64,000 bases of DNA, from the NCBI GenBank assembly GCA_013368375.1, contig JAACJP010000028.1, positions 554,121 through 618,120 of the forward strand. Reading direction: 5' to 3'. This document shows positions 40,759 through 52,057 of this stretch, one piece after another. The stretch's first letter is position 1. Every line of letters begins with the position of its first letter. Position numbers and translations under genes: made by a program. The stretch comes from Tricholomella constricta (taxonomy: Eukaryota; Basidiomycota; Agaricomycetes; Agaricales; Lyophyllaceae). The notes beneath the pieces were generated by a model that did not search any database, was not told the DNA's origin, and saw only the letters and a program-made list of their open reading frames with translations.

Positions 40759-43700
40759 GCAGAAACACTCGAGGTCGACATGTGGCTTGCCGTTGGGGAG
40801 GAGCCCAAGACCAGCATCGACTGGATCACACATACCAACGCCAACGCCCCCGACATCGCTCTCTCGAGCATTACTCCCCTGCAACAGACGCAACGCACGC
40901 CACTTGTATCCCTCGACGAACATCCATTCTACCTAGATACTGGTGCGACGGTACATATTTCCCCCGACGCGTCCGACTTCTACTCCCTTCGACCCATCCC
41001 AGCGAGGCCCATCCGAGGCGTCAGCGGCTCCTCAATTGCCGCAGTCAGAATAGGGAAGATCCGCCTCCGAGTCGCCAGAGGCGCGTACATCATCCTGGAC
41101 GACGCTCTCTATGTCCCCAAGTCCACCGTTCGCCTCCTCTCCGTCGGTTCCATGTCCGATCACTCCGAGACCGTCACCTCCTTCGATACCACTGGTGCAA
41201 AAATCTACAATAAGTCGACGGGAGCCCACATTGCCAACGCCACTCGTCTCCAAGCCTCTGGCAAACGTCTATACGCGCTCAACCTACACTCCGCCCAAGC
41301 CGAACATACCCTTGCGGCGCAACATGCTCCTGATCTCGAGACCTGGCATCGCCGGCTCGGCCACGCCAACTACCAATCCATCATGGAAATGGCGAAGGCA
41401 GGAATGATCAAAGGTATGCCCTCTTCCTTTCCCTCCAAACCGCCCAAATGTGAACACTGTATCCTCGGAAAGCAGTCCAGGAAACCGGTTCCAAAGGCGA
41501 GGGAGGAGGGAGCGGGGCATAGAGCGAAGCGGAAGCTCGGAATTGTATGGATAGATCTTACCGGCGAATCGGCTGTACCTTCACGCTCTGGACACATATG
41601 CATGATGAATTTAGTGGATGACTACACCAATAAGCCCTGGTCGGTCCCCCTCAAACGCAAAAGCGAGGCGTTCCCAGAACTCAAAGCATGGATCCTCGCA
41701 CGCGAGGCCGAAACAGGACTCAAAGTCGGTATCATCCGCACTGGGCACGATGGCGAATTAAAGAGCAAAGAAGCGGAGGCATGGTTCAAGGAACGCGGTA
41801 TCGCGCAACAATTTGGCGCCCCATATACTTCCGCGCACATGGGACGAGTCGAGCGCATGCACCGCACGCTCATGGGGAAGGCACGCACGATGCGCATCGC
41901 AGCCGGTTGTCCCCCGTTTCTCTGGGACGAGTTCTACCTTACCGCTACTCATCTCACCGGGAAAACCAAGACGTCATCACTTAAAAACGCGACACCAGAT
42001 GAACTCTGGTACGATAAGAAACCGGACTACTCGTACATGCGCGAAATCGGATGCCGCGCCTTCGTGCTGATCCTCAACAAACATAACCCAAAAATATACG
42101 AACGATCAATTGAGTGCATCTTAATTGGCTATGATCGCGCAGCTAAAACGTACAGGTGTTACGATAAAGCGACAAAGAAGGTGTACAGCACCTATCACGT
42201 CCGTTTCCTGGAAAGCCACGACGGCCATCCACCAGCTCCCATTCCAGCCAATACCAAACCTCAACCAGATGACTTCCCTTCCCTCAGCGACATCGTAGAC
42301 AGTGCCACTGAAGAGCCCCCGGTCGTCCTTCATGATGAACACCCACTACCAGAACCTCTTGATCCCATCCAACCACAGCCCACTGAACCGATTCCCGAAG
42401 ACGATCCACCTAACGAGCGCCGATCTAAGCGAACCACGATCCCCACTGCCAAAGCTAACCCCGACAATCCTATCGAGACTCGGACAGAGAAGGCGATACG
42501 GGAATCCAGAGAAGCAGGAGAGCGCCTGAAGGATGCACGAGCGGAACGGAAGCAGGCACTTGAGGATCTCCGACGCGCAGCAGAAGCCAGACCGCCGGAT
42601 CAGGACCCTGACGTACGTGCCGCCGATCGAGAATTCGATCAAATCCTGGCTGCCCTGATGTCGATCGACGGAGCACCTGACATTGATCCGACGGCCCTGG
42701 ACTCCGACGAACCGAAAACATGGGAGGAGGCGCAAAGTTCACCTGACGCTAAACTCTGGGAAGCAGGCTATCGCGAGGAACTCAAATCATTGAAGGACAT
42801 GGGCGTCTACAAGTTAGTCCCTCGGGACGAGGTCCCCGAGGGACACAAGATCCACAAGGGGAAGCCGGTCTTCACGCTCAAGCGAGACGAAACCGGGAAG
42901 ATCACCCGCCACAAAGTTCGTGTTGTACTGAAAGGTTTCAATCAGGTATACGGACAGGATTATACGAAGACTACCTCACCTACAGCACGTATGGAATCAT
43001 GGCGGATCCTCCTCCACCTGGCAGCCTCATTCGGTTGGGACGCGATTCAAATCGATGTCAAGACCGCTTTCCTATACGGTATTCTACCTCCGGAGGAGAC
43101 GATATACATGGCCCAGCCTAGAGGCTTCGAGGAGCCAGGAAAGGAAAACTGGGTATGGAAACTGGAGAGGGGGCTCTACGGGATGAAACAGGCGGGACGG
43201 ATATGGAATAAGACGCTCAACGAGAACATGATCAAATGGGGATTCACTCGCCTAGCATGCGAATCGTGCGTCTACTACCGAAAGACTGACACTGGCACGA
43301 TCATTACAGCAGTTCACGTCGACGATTTCTTGTCTATCGCAAGCTCGAAAGATGAAAACGAACGCTTCAAAACCCAACTCAGCGAAGCTTGGACTATATC
43401 TGACCTCGGTACTCCACGCCACATCGTCGGGATAGCCGTCGAATGGGACCGCCCCAACCGATCCGTCCACCTATCGCAAACGCCGCTTATTGACAAAATC
43501 ATCTCCCAGTTCGGCCAAAAAGACGCTACCCCACTCTCGCTACCAATGGAGCCCGGACTTAAACTACGTCGCGTCGATCGGAAGACACTACCCCAGGAGG
43601 AGCAAAATTCCATTGACAAAATCCCCTATCGATCCCTCGTTGGCTGCTTACTATACCTCGCCATCTCTACCCGTCCAGATATCCAGTACGCCGTTCAACA

Positions 43701-44184
43701 GTTGACTCAATATCTTGATTGTTATTCCTACTTACACTGGAATGCCGGGATCCGACTCGTGCGATACCTGAAAGGAACTCGGGACTTAAAGCTCACGCTC
43801 GGTGGCGCAGGAACTATCGGACTTGTAGGCTTCACCAACTCGGACTGGGCTAACTGTTTAGACACCCGCCGAAGTATCGGGGGCTACGCATGGTCGCTGG
43901 GCTCGGGACTAGTATCCTGGGCATCACGAAAACAAAAGACGGTCGCCGCGTCGTCTTGCGAAGCTGAATACATGGCAGCTTTCGACTCAGCCCAGGAATG
44001 CATATGGCTCCGCGCCCTACTCCACGCCATCGGCCGCACCATCCATGGTCCCACCACCGTCCTCTGCGATAATAACGCTGCTATCAATTTATCCGAAGAT
44101 CCCTTGCTCCATTCCCGCGTCAAACACGTCGACATTAAATATCACTTCCTCCGCGAGCGCGTCGCATCTCAATCGCTACATTAA
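40759..44184 (+). CDS. Cop1 pol (3' part of gag-pol): protease, integrase, RT, RNase H
   Basis: Same phase as the gag part ending at 20751. Domain order is protease (FYLDTGATVHIS), GAG-pre-integrase (LETWHRRLGHANYQS...CEHCILGKQSRKP), integrase core (IDLTG; RTGHDGELKS; ERMHRTL), RT (VRVVLKGFNQVYGQDY; DVKTAFLYG; catalytic VHVDDFLSI with HVDD in place of the common YVDD), and RNase H (SSCEAEYMAAFDSAQE; DNNAAINLSED). This order, integrase before RT, defines copia elements. The stop at 44182 follows a one-base phase change near 44165; the expected ending (YINTKDNIADLFTKALP...) is in the next frame up to 44281. The loss affects only the last 35 or so residues. Confidence 0.92.
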   Translation, partial: AETLEVDMWLAVGEEPKTSIDWITHTNANAPDIALSSITPLQQTQRTPLVSLDEHPFYLDTGATVHISPDASDFYSLRPIPARPIRGVSGSSIAAVRIGKIRLRVARGAYIILDDALYVPKSTVRLLSVGSMSDHSETVTSFDTTGAKIYNKSTGAHIANATRLQASGKRLYALNLHSAQAEHTLAAQHAPDLETWHRRLGHANYQSIMEMAKAGMIKGMPSSFPSKPPKCEHCILGKQSRKPVPKAREEGAGHRAKRKLGIVWIDLTGESAVPSRSGHICMMNLVDDYTNKPWSVPLKRKSEAFPELKAWILAREAETGLKVGIIRTGHDGELKSKEAEAWFKERGIAQQFGAPYTSAHMGRVERMHRTLMGKARTMRIAAGCPPFLWDEFYLTATHLTGKTKTSSLKNATPDELWYDKKPDYSYMREIGCRAFVLILNKHNPKIYERSIECILIGYDRAAKTYRCYDKATKKVYSTYHVRFLESHDGHPPAPIPANTKPQPDDFPSLSDIVDSATEEPPVVLHDEHPLPEPLDPIQPQPTEPIPEDDPPNERRSKRTTIPTAKANPDNPIETRTEKAIRESREAGERLKDARAERKQALEDLRRAAEARPPDQDPDVRAADREFDQILAALMSIDGAPDIDPTALDSDEPKTWEEAQSSPDAKLWEAGYREELKSLKDMGVYKLVPRDEVPEGHKIHKGKPVFTLKRDETGKITRHKVRVVLKGFNQVYGQDYTKTTSPTARMESWRILLHLAASFGWDAIQIDVKTAFLYGILPPEETIYMAQPRGFEEPGKENWVWKLERGLYGMKQAGRIWNKTLNENMIKWGFTRLACESCVYYRKTDTGTIITAVHVDDFLSIASSKDENERFKTQLSEAWTISDLGTPRHIVGIAVEWDRPNRSVHLSQTPLIDKIISQFGQKDATPLSLPMEPGLKLRRVDRKTLPQEEQNSIDKIPYRSLVGCLLYLAISTRPDIQYAVQQLTQYLDCYSYLHWNAGIRLVRYLKGTRDLKLTLGGAGTIGLVGFTNSDWANCLDTRRSIGGYAWSLGSGLVSWASRKQKTVAASSCEAEYMAAFDSAQECIWLRALLHAIGRTIHGPTTVLCDNNAAINLSEDPLLHSRVKHVDIKYHFLRERVASQSLH

Positions 44185-44281
44185 TACCAAAGACAACATA
44201 GCCGACCTATTCACGAAAGCCCTACCACTCCCACAATTCTCTCGTCTTCGCCACATGCTCGGTCTACGCCACATACCATGA
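44185..44281 (+). pseudogene. Out-of-frame C-terminus of Cop1 pol
   Basis: The frame +1 to pol encodes the conserved copia ending NTKDNIADLFTKALPLPQF and a stop at 44281. It shows that the native ORF ran to 44281 before a single-base indel. Confidence 0.8.
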
Positions 44282-44317
44282 TTCCACACGAGGAGGAGCA
44301 CTTACGGTGAGGAGGAG

Positions 44318-44639
44318 TGTTACGATCCGGTGATCTACAGTACACCGTAAGCGCGTTTTCCCCCTTTCCTTCCTTTGTTACTTTTCTCTTTGCTTTATCT
44401 CTACCTACACAAAGGAACCATTACCTATATATATAGCTACAGCACGATATCGGATACCCTTAGTTCTTCTACACGGACTAAGGGTAAGCATTCTTATACT
44501 TATATTGACGGACACTTTACTTACTGTACCATAGTTTATTCTGTGTCTTTCTAGGTACGATACACAGAATACAGTTCTTCTACACGGACTAAGGTTTATT
44601 CTGTGTCTTTCTAGGTAACCTATAGATCGGATTCTAACA
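44318..44639 (+). repeat. Cop1 3' LTR (322 bp)
   Basis: One difference from the 5' LTR (CTAGGTAACC against CTAGTTAACC). Preceded by the purine tract GAGGAGGAG region and followed by TSD CGGAT. Confidence 0.95.
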
Positions 44640-44644
44640 CGGAT

Positions 44645-44758
44645 CACTGAACAAGGTGTCTTGCAACACCTTATCAACATTGGTATTCCAGTAAAGCTGG
44701 ATACATCACAGCTACACTTATGGTCTACATTATATAGACCATAACTACTCTAACTCAG
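44645..44758 (+). pseudogene. GypA1 ORF3, middle fragment
   Basis: Resumes in phase after Cop1 (ITEQGVLQHLINIGIPVKLDT), equivalent to the TETDVIRTLLANRLPVAW region of GypA2 ORF3. Two in-frame TAA codons follow. It contains a 10-bp perfect hairpin (44718-44744). GypB2 interrupts it at CTCAG. Confidence 0.75.
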
Positions 44759-45116
44759 TGTTAGGACCTGTGTAGCACGCCGGTTACAGAGTTATTCTGG
44801 AACCACCGAAGCGGACAGGCCTGACGTCCGTCAAGGAAGACGGCCTACAAAGGAGTATTCGGAGGTCGTGAGCGTTGACGGAGGTGTTCACCGGGGCTAA
44901 TTCGAACGAACGAGCTCAAGTGATACGGGTGCGAAGCCAAATAGATTGAGAGAGAGAGAGAGAAACGAGAACGAGAATCGAGAACTAGTCTTAACAATAG
45001 GTAATATCGAGGTAAGGTGTCCGAAAAGAAAGTGGTGTCATATATGTACGGCGGACGTGCGTGGGAAAGCGTAGTGGGTGTGACTTTAGGGGTGGTCGTT
45101 AGGGACGTTCGTGACA
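44759..45116 (-). repeat. GypB2 3' LTR (358 bp)
   Basis: Plus-strand limits TGTTAGGACC and GTTCGTGACA. Contains a (GA)n run and the TATATATG box. The following TTACCCCCTCCTC is the polypurine tract on the minus strand. Confidence 0.96.
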
Positions 45117-45335
45117 TTACCCCCTCCTCAAGCGTCGAGCCACTGAGACGCGGAAAAATGTTCGGATACGGGGAGTGTGGCGTTTGTTTTTCCTTTTTGG
45201 TGCGCGCGCGCGGTCACGTGAGGGGCACGTGAGGGCCTCGGTTGTGGGTCCTTGTGGGTGTTTTGAGGATCTCGGAGATCGAAAAAGAGAAAAACTTGGT
45301 CGTTTTTCTTCTTCTGTTTCCATTCTGTCGACCTC

Positions 45336-47332
45336 ATGTCGCCTGCTATGCCCCGTGTCGCGTCTCCTCCTCCTAATGCCCCCGCTTTGCGAGATCCGGA
45401 CGTGGCGCCTTTGATCGACGAAGATCGGTCGCGCGTCGCGTCCTTAGACGCGCCTCAACCCGTTTCCCCGGCGCCCTCTCTCCCTGGGATTGCCACCCTT
45501 CTCGATGGGAGTGACGGGGCGGTCCCCGAGTCGTCCCCCGTTCTTCTCCCACCTCCTGTCCCTCGTCTGATCATCCGCCTGCCCATTCGATCCCAACAGA
45601 TCCGTCGCCCTCGTTCCACCACTCCCGAGGCCGATTTCGAGTTTGCTAGTGACCCTGTGTCGCGTCCGGCGGCGACTTCGTTGTCGTGGGGGCCCCTCTT
45701 CACTGATGCGATTTTGGCGGAGGTGTTGCGTACCGCTGTGCGGGTTCCTCCCTCCTTGGCGTGGTGTGAGGCGCATGAGCCGGTATGTCGCCCTTCTTCT
45801 GCGATCGAGTCCAGCGTTTCAGCTGATTCCTTTTTGGGGTCTTCGTTAGTGTGATCGGTGTCGGACGCGTCGGCTGTCTTGTCGATTTCAGGAGGTTCGT
45901 CTTCGCGGGACCCTGCCCTGTGTTGAGTGTCGTGCGGCGCATTCCCTGTGCTCGCTTTCGTTGGACCATGGCCTAGAGGTGGCAGCTAGGCAGTTGGGAA
46001 TTCCGTTGGAGTGGCTTCGCTCTCGCGCCGAGGGTTTTACTTTCTCCCGCACTGGCGTTGCGATGTCTTTTACCAGCATCCGTCGCGCCCTGCGTTTGCC
46101 AATCCCGCCTCCTCTTCCCGCCGCCTCTTCGTCCGTTGTAGGGACTGGTGCCGTTTCACTTCCTCCTGCTCCCCCTCCTCGTGCTATTTTCCGTGGTACG
46201 CGAGGTCAGGGACGAAGGTCTGTGCCTGTCGGTCGTGGGGGTGCGCGCTTGTCTGTTCCGGAGGCGCGCCCTTCGCCTATGCCTGGTTATTCTCCTCCCC
46301 CCTCCGATAGCTCGGTTTCCCCTTTCCCTGTTCGTCGTCTTGGGGCCGCCATGCGTGCCGCTTCTCCGGATTCTCCCATCGTCGGGCCCTCGGAGCCTCT
46401 CTTTTTAAAGAGTTCGTCTGAATCGGTCTCTCCCTCACCGGTTCTGCACCAGGCTTCCCCTCCTGCTATGTTGATGTCGTCCCCCCCCGCTGCTCCTGCC
46501 CCTCTTGCTCCTTCGCCTGAGGAGCACCTCCGTCTTCGGCGCCTCTATGACCAGGAGGTCGCGCGTGCGCAGGCTTTGTCCCTCCAGGTAGAGCGTCTCC
46601 AGGCCGAGGGCGAACGCAACAAGGGTCGTTTTCGTGGAGTCCTAGCCGAACTCGCCGACGAGCGTGAACGTTTCCTTCATCTGCAGGCGCAGACATCGAG
46701 TGCCGTGGAGGTCGTCGACGTCGATCGTGACGCCGAGGTCGAGGATCTGCGGATGGAGGTTGCGGGTCTTGAGGATGAGGTTGCGGGTCTGAAGGGGCAC
46801 GTCGTCCATCTCCAGGGGGTTCGGGACTATTGGCGTGGTCATGCCTTGGACCTTCGCGTTCGCACCGATGGTGAGTCTTTCTTTTGTCTTCTTTTGTTCT
46901 CTTTTTTCACCTCCGGAATTTGTTGTAGCTCTTGAGCTTGCGCGTGTTGCTTTCGCATCCGATATGTTTGTTGCGGATGGCGCTCTGCGTCGCGCCCTCG
47001 TCGAGATGGAGGCGTCGCCGGTCCGGGGTATCGTCGACGCCGCTCACCAGATTCTTGAGCAGCATTCTCTCCGCGAGCTTTTTCGCCCTCCCGTCGATCC
47101 CGAGTCCCCTTTTCCCGCCTTCGAGCATTTCCTTGCTCTTCATCGTCCATCTCTCACTCGTGAAGACGCCCTTGCGGGGTTCGTGTCTCAGTCTCAATTG
47201 ATCGCCGACGACGAGCAGGATATCGCGTCGATGCTTCCTCTGGAGGTAGGGGTGGTTGGGGAGGTGGGGGTTGGGCGCGAGGACGGTTCCTCTGCCAGTG
47301 CAGGTCCCTCCAAGCGTCGTCGCATCGAGTAG
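45336..47332 (+). CDS. Spliced antisense gene inside GypB2, 609 aa, unknown function
   Basis: Three exons on the strand opposite to the element: 45336-45782, 45892-46870, 46929-47332; introns 45783-45891 (GTATGT...CAG) and 46871-46928 (GTGAGT...TAG). Phases agree at both joins and the total is 1,830 nt. Residues 1-105 are Pro/Ser-rich. About 100-150 is conserved with GypB1 (SDPVSRPAATSLSWG; AVRVPPSLAWCEAH). The exon 1/2 join gives GTLPCVECRAAHSLC, a Cys/His cluster that may bind zinc. Then a Pro-rich stretch, a coiled coil at about 345-440 (LRLRRLYDQEVARAQALSLQ; LRMEVAGLEDEVAGLKGHV), a helical acidic part, and a C-terminal SKRRRIE that could be a nuclear signal. It starts about 220 bases inside the 3' LTR, so that LTR may act as an antisense promoter. 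No known family recognised. Confidence 0.8.
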
Positions 47333-47551
47333 ACGGTCTTTTTCGCGGTGTCTTGGACTTCCTTCATTTCCTTTTGCCAAATATTTACACCTGAAGTTCG
47401 TTTATTTTTATTTTATTTTTTTTCTTCTTGGTATCGTTTCTCTTTCGTAATGTTGTTGTCCAGGAGGTACGAATACATATAACACAGTTTGTCTTCTTGA
47501 AATGGATTTGCATAATTTTTCGTGATGTGCATGAGTGTTCGTCGAGTCGTT
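47333..47551. other. Spacer between the convergent antisense gene and pol of GypB2
   Basis: T-rich on the plus strand (TTTTATTTTATTTTTTTTC around 47405), which probably serves as the 3' end region of the antisense gene. No frame of note. Confidence 0.5.
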
Positions 47552-50500
47552 TTAAATCGTGGGGTCCCGTGGCTTTCTTGGGAAAAGTCGGTGGAATTCG
47601 AGGGCCATGTCTTTTGCTCCCTCCATATTCTCCGCTGGTTCCCAGGTATCGTCTTCGGGGCCGTACCCTTCCCATCGTACCAAGTAGAGGACGTGTTTCC
47701 CTCGTGTTCGGGAATCTAGGATTTGTCCCACTTCGTAGTGTTCTTCGCCCTCGACTTTGATCGTCTGCGGAGGTGGTTTTGATCGTCCAGGGAAATTCTC
47801 GTGTTCGTGCTTCTCGAGTAACTTGACGTGGAATACGTTGTGAATCCCTTTCAGTGTCGGAGGTAGTTCCAGTCGATACGCATGGCTGGAAATCTTCTGC
47901 AGGATTTTGAAGGGGCCCAGTCTCCGGTGGTCTAGCTTTTTGGAGGGGCGTTTCGTTTTGATGTTCCGGCAGTCGAGCCATACCTCCGTTCCTACAGCCC
48001 AGTCTGGTGTAGGGTCCCGCTTCTTGTCCGCGAATCGTTTGTAGGCTTCGTTTGCGATCTCTATTTCTTTGCGGAGGTAGTCCTGGAGGGTCCGGAGGTC
48101 TACGGCTACCTCCTGGGCTTCTTTCGCCGGTATATCTTTTATAGAGATTGTCAAGCGGGGGTGATAACCCTTGTTCGCAAAGAAAGGGGAAACTCCCGTG
48201 GTCGAATGGGTCGTATTGTTATACGTGAATTCCGCCAGAGGGAGCTGTGTTCGCCAGTTGGTCTGGAGATAGTTCACGTACATCCGGAGGTATTGTTCCA
48301 GTGTCTGATTTACTCGTTCCGTCTGGCCGTCGGTCTCCGGGTGATACGCGGTCGAAAGGTTCGATTTGATGTCCAGGGCTTTACATAGCGAGCTCCAGAA
48401 ACGGGAGACGAAGAGGGTGCCTCTGTCGGAGATGATGTCATCGGGCAGTCCGTGCTTGGAGAAGACATGTTCCAAGAATAGCTGAGCAAGTTCCTTTGCT
48501 GTGTCCGTTGTGTGACAGGGTATGAAGATGCCTTGCTTGGTGAGGCGGCATACTACGACCAGTATGGCGTCGTACCCATCCGATTCCGGTAATTCTACGA
48601 TGTGGTCCATGGATATGGAGGCCCACGCCCTTCGCCCAATCTGGAGTGGTTTCAATAATCTGTATGGGCTATGGCGTGGGACCTTCGCTCTTTTACAGGT
48701 ATGACAGCTTCGGACGTATCGAGTGACCTCCTTCCGTAATCCGGGCCAGAAATAAGTCCTCATGATGAGTTGTGTGGTCTTTCTGATCCCTGGATGTCCG
48801 CGCAGTTTGTGATCGTGGTGTTGCTGTAGGATGTCGAGTCGTAATCTGGAATGGTCTGGTACATAGATTCTTCCGTCGCGAAGGAGTAGTTTGTGATCAT
48901 CGGATAGGGAGAATGCGGAGGTCTCTTCTCCGGGTTTGGGTGCATGCCTTTCGAAGAAATCGTCTCGGGGTGCGTTCCGGACATTGTTTAGTAGGAGCTC
49001 CTCGTTCAGTATTAGGGCCGCGTTCAATCGTTCGGGGGGTATGATGATGCGGTTGTTGAACGAATTATGATCCTGCTCGAAACCCTTCTTTGGATACACG
49101 TCCGCTCTTCGCGTAAGGGCATCTGGCTTCGCTCCCAGTCTTCCGGGTCGATAGTTTATCTGGAAGTCGAAGTTCGCCAGGCATTCCGACCATCGTGCTT
49201 GTCTGCGACTGAGTTGTTTGGTCGTGGAGAAGTACTGTAGGTTGTTGTGGTCGGAGTACACTTGAATGCGGTGGGGAGATCCCTCTAGGTAGGCCCTCCA
49301 TTGTTTAAACGCTTCCACGATTGCTAGGAGCTCCTTGTCATAGATGTCGTAGTTGAGCTCCGCGTCTATCATAGTTCTCGCGTAGAAGGCGACCGGACGT
49401 AAGTCTTGTGATGTCTCGTCAAATTGGGAGATGATCCCCGCTATGGCGAAGTCGGAGGCATTGCACTCTAGTATCACCGGTAGTTGAGGATCGAAGTGTC
49501 GTAGGATGGGTGCGGAGGAGAATGCTTTCTTCAATAGCTCGAAGACTCCTTCGCATTCGGAATCCCATTTCCAGATTGTGTCCTTTTGCGTGAGTTTATT
49601 TAACCTCTTCGTTATGCCCGAGTAATTGTCGATAAACCGCCGATAGAAGTTTGCAAAGCCTAGGAAGGATTGGAGTTCTTTGACCTTCGTCGGTCTAGGC
49701 CACTTCCGGATCGCGTCGACTTTTCCTGGATCCATCTTTACTCCGCCGGGGGATACGATGACGCCTAGATATTCGATCTCCGTAGTGTGAAACGTACATT
49801 TCTCCGGTTTCGCATGAAGGTTGTGTTTCCGGAGCCTCTCGAGGACCTTCCGAACGTGTCCGTGATGTTCCTCTAAGGTCTCCGAGAAAACCAGAATGTC
49901 GTCGAGATAGATCACTACGAACACGTCGTTCATGTCGTGAAAGATGTCGTTCATGAAGTGTTGGAACGTCGCGGGTGAGTTTGTCATGCCGAAGGGCATT
50001 ACCAGGTATTCGAAAAGTCCATAGCGAGTGCGGAAGGCTGTCTTCCATTCGTGTCCCGGAGCTATGCGGACGTTGTTGTAGCCCACTCGGAGGTCGATCT
50101 TCGAGTATACTTTTGCTTTTTGAAGTCGGTCTATGAGGTCTCCGATCAGGGGTAGAGGGTAACGGTTCTTCTTGGTGATCCGATTTAGTCCTCTATAGTC
50201 CACGCATAGCCGGAGTGATCCGTCCTTCTTCTTTGCGAACAGTACCGGAGCTCCCGCTGATGAACTCGAAGGTCGGATGAACCCTTTACCGAGCATCTCG
50301 TCGATGTAATCCTTCAATGCTTTCAACTCCAGTTCGGACATGTTGTATATCTTTCCGAAAGGAGGGGTAGTGTTTTCGTCGAGTTCCACTGTGTGATCGT
50401 AAGGTCGGTGTGGGGGGATGGTTTTCGCTTCGCCCGCTGAGAATACGTCTTCGAAGTCCCTGTACTCCGGAGGTACGACTTCCTCAAAGATTTCCTTTTC

Positions 50501-52050
50501 TGTCTTTGGTTGCTTGGGTTCGTCGTCGGAGGTGTTATTGGCATGGAGGTGTTCTTCCTGTTCGGTGGGGGAGATGTGTAGTTGGAACGCTGTGGCTCCG
50601 TCCCTGATGAGGTTCGCGAATGGCGCCGCTCCGATCAGGCGGATGCTTTGTGTTTCGACATCCTCTTCTCTCTCTCCGGTTTCGTCTTCGACCTCCGTTT
50701 CCGGGTTGGTTTCCTCTTCTTCCTGTGTTTCTGTCGTTGGGGACGTTGCGGGTTTCCGTTTGGGGTGGGGTTTGAATTTGGACCTCGGAACGTTTGGAGG
50801 GAAGTAGTTGGGTGGAGGTGGTTTTCGGGTGTGTTTCCGTCCCATTACCTCCTCTGGCGACTCAGTTGTCGGTGTTGGTACTTCCTCTTGGGGTTCGTTG
50901 GTGTTTGGGCGGGTGTCTTCCTCCTTCATGTTGTCGCTGGAGGTGTCGTTCTGATCGTTGTCGTCGTCCAGGAGGTCCCTGAGGAGGGGTTGTTTTTCCG
51001 AAAGGGGGTTGGCTGGTTTCGGAGCTTCGACGTCTTCCTCCTCCTCAAAGGTCACGGTTCCCCATTGCGTCTTCTGGGAAAGCGATATCGCGGCTAGTCC
51101 TGCTCCTTGTTCCATGGTCATGGACATTTCCCGCCAGTCGATGTCCGGATTTGCTTCCCGTAACCAAGGTAATCCGAGCACTAATGGTGTGGCTGGATGT
51201 AACTGTGTTATGAGGAGGTCGACCTTATACTCTAGTCCGTTCTCGAGTTTGATCGTTTCGGGACTATGGTGTGAAATGGCTCCGCCTCCGCTGGGGTTTC
51301 CGTCGAACAGTTGTAGGGTCATGGGGTTGGCGAGAGGTTCCGGCTTCGTACACGAGGATTTTGTTATGAAGTTGCCTGCCGCCCCACTATCAATAAGTGC
51401 CCGTAGACGCGTTGCAGATCCCTCCAACTGTACTTCGATCGTGAAGGAGCGAGCCGACCGCGAGGGTAAGCGTTGAGCTCCTGTGTCTGTTGTTGTTGGA
51501 GCGACTTCCTTTTTCCTTCGGAGGTCCGGTAGTGATCCTTCGATTTTGCCGTTTGACCCCCGTCGTAGCGTGATGCAGAGGTCTTTCCAATTTATGTGGG
51601 GATTGACCTCCTTCAGCCATGATAGTCCCAGTACTATCGTCGCTGTCTCGTGGAGTTTCGTTATGAGGAATCTTATCCTCTGAGTGGTGCCGTCACTGAA
51701 TTTGACGTCGTTGGTGGTATAGTGTGTGATTTTGCCTGATGCGGAGAGTTCTCCGTCGAATAGGCAGAGGTTTATTGGGGGGTTGAGCTCCTCAAGGTGG
51801 AGCCCACGTGATGTCGCCATGACGGAGTCCATGAAGTTGTCGGTAGCTCCGCTGTCGATGAGCGTGTTTTCGGGATCTTCTCCTCCTCCGTTTGGCGTGA
51901 GGTGTATTAGGAATGCCAGTGACGAATGGGAGGAGAGGGTTACTGTGCGGGTGTCCGTTGTCGATAATGCCGTTGCGCGTAGTTTAGTGTTAAGGTCCGG
52001 TTTTAGGTCTTCGCGATTCAGAGCCCGGGCAAGTCCTGAATCGCCCCCGC
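47552..52050 (-). CDS. GypB2 pol: two proteases, RT, RNase H, integrase, chromodomain
   Basis: Nearly identical to the pol of GypB1 but with its native C-terminus (chromodomain [20 protein letters not shown], then LEFHRLFPRKPRDPTI and stop at 47552). It is entered by a -1 shift at 52051-52057. Both DSGA protease motifs are present (about 51850 and 51390). The RT box is YLDDILVFS. The RNase H carries CNASD where GypB1 has CDASD, which would change a catalytic Asp to Asn. Integrase D-D-E residues are kept ([33 protein letters not shown]). Otherwise this is the best reference for the family. Confidence 0.93.
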
Positions 52051-52057
52051 GTTTCCC
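52013..52057 (-). promoter_or_regulatory. -1 ribosomal frameshift signal, GypB2 gag/pol
   Basis: Same as in GypB1: GGGAAAC on the minus strand at 52057-52051, 6-base spacer, 9-bp stem 52044-52036 with 52021-52013. Full conservation of heptamer, spacing and stem. Confidence 0.85.

Larger units (their letters stand above)
19163..44639 (+). mobile_element. Cop1: Ty1/copia element, split by nested insertion
   Basis: Copia-type element with 322-bp LTRs that differ at one position. It is flanked by a 5-bp TSD CGGAT (19158-19162 and 44640-44644) and inserted in GypA1 ORF3. Its own sequence is 19163-20751 and 40759-44639; GypA2 (with GypB1 inside) separates the two. The single gag-pol ORF is open across the insertion when one TSD copy is removed. 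Young, apart from a one-base frame shift near 44165. Confidence 0.95.
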
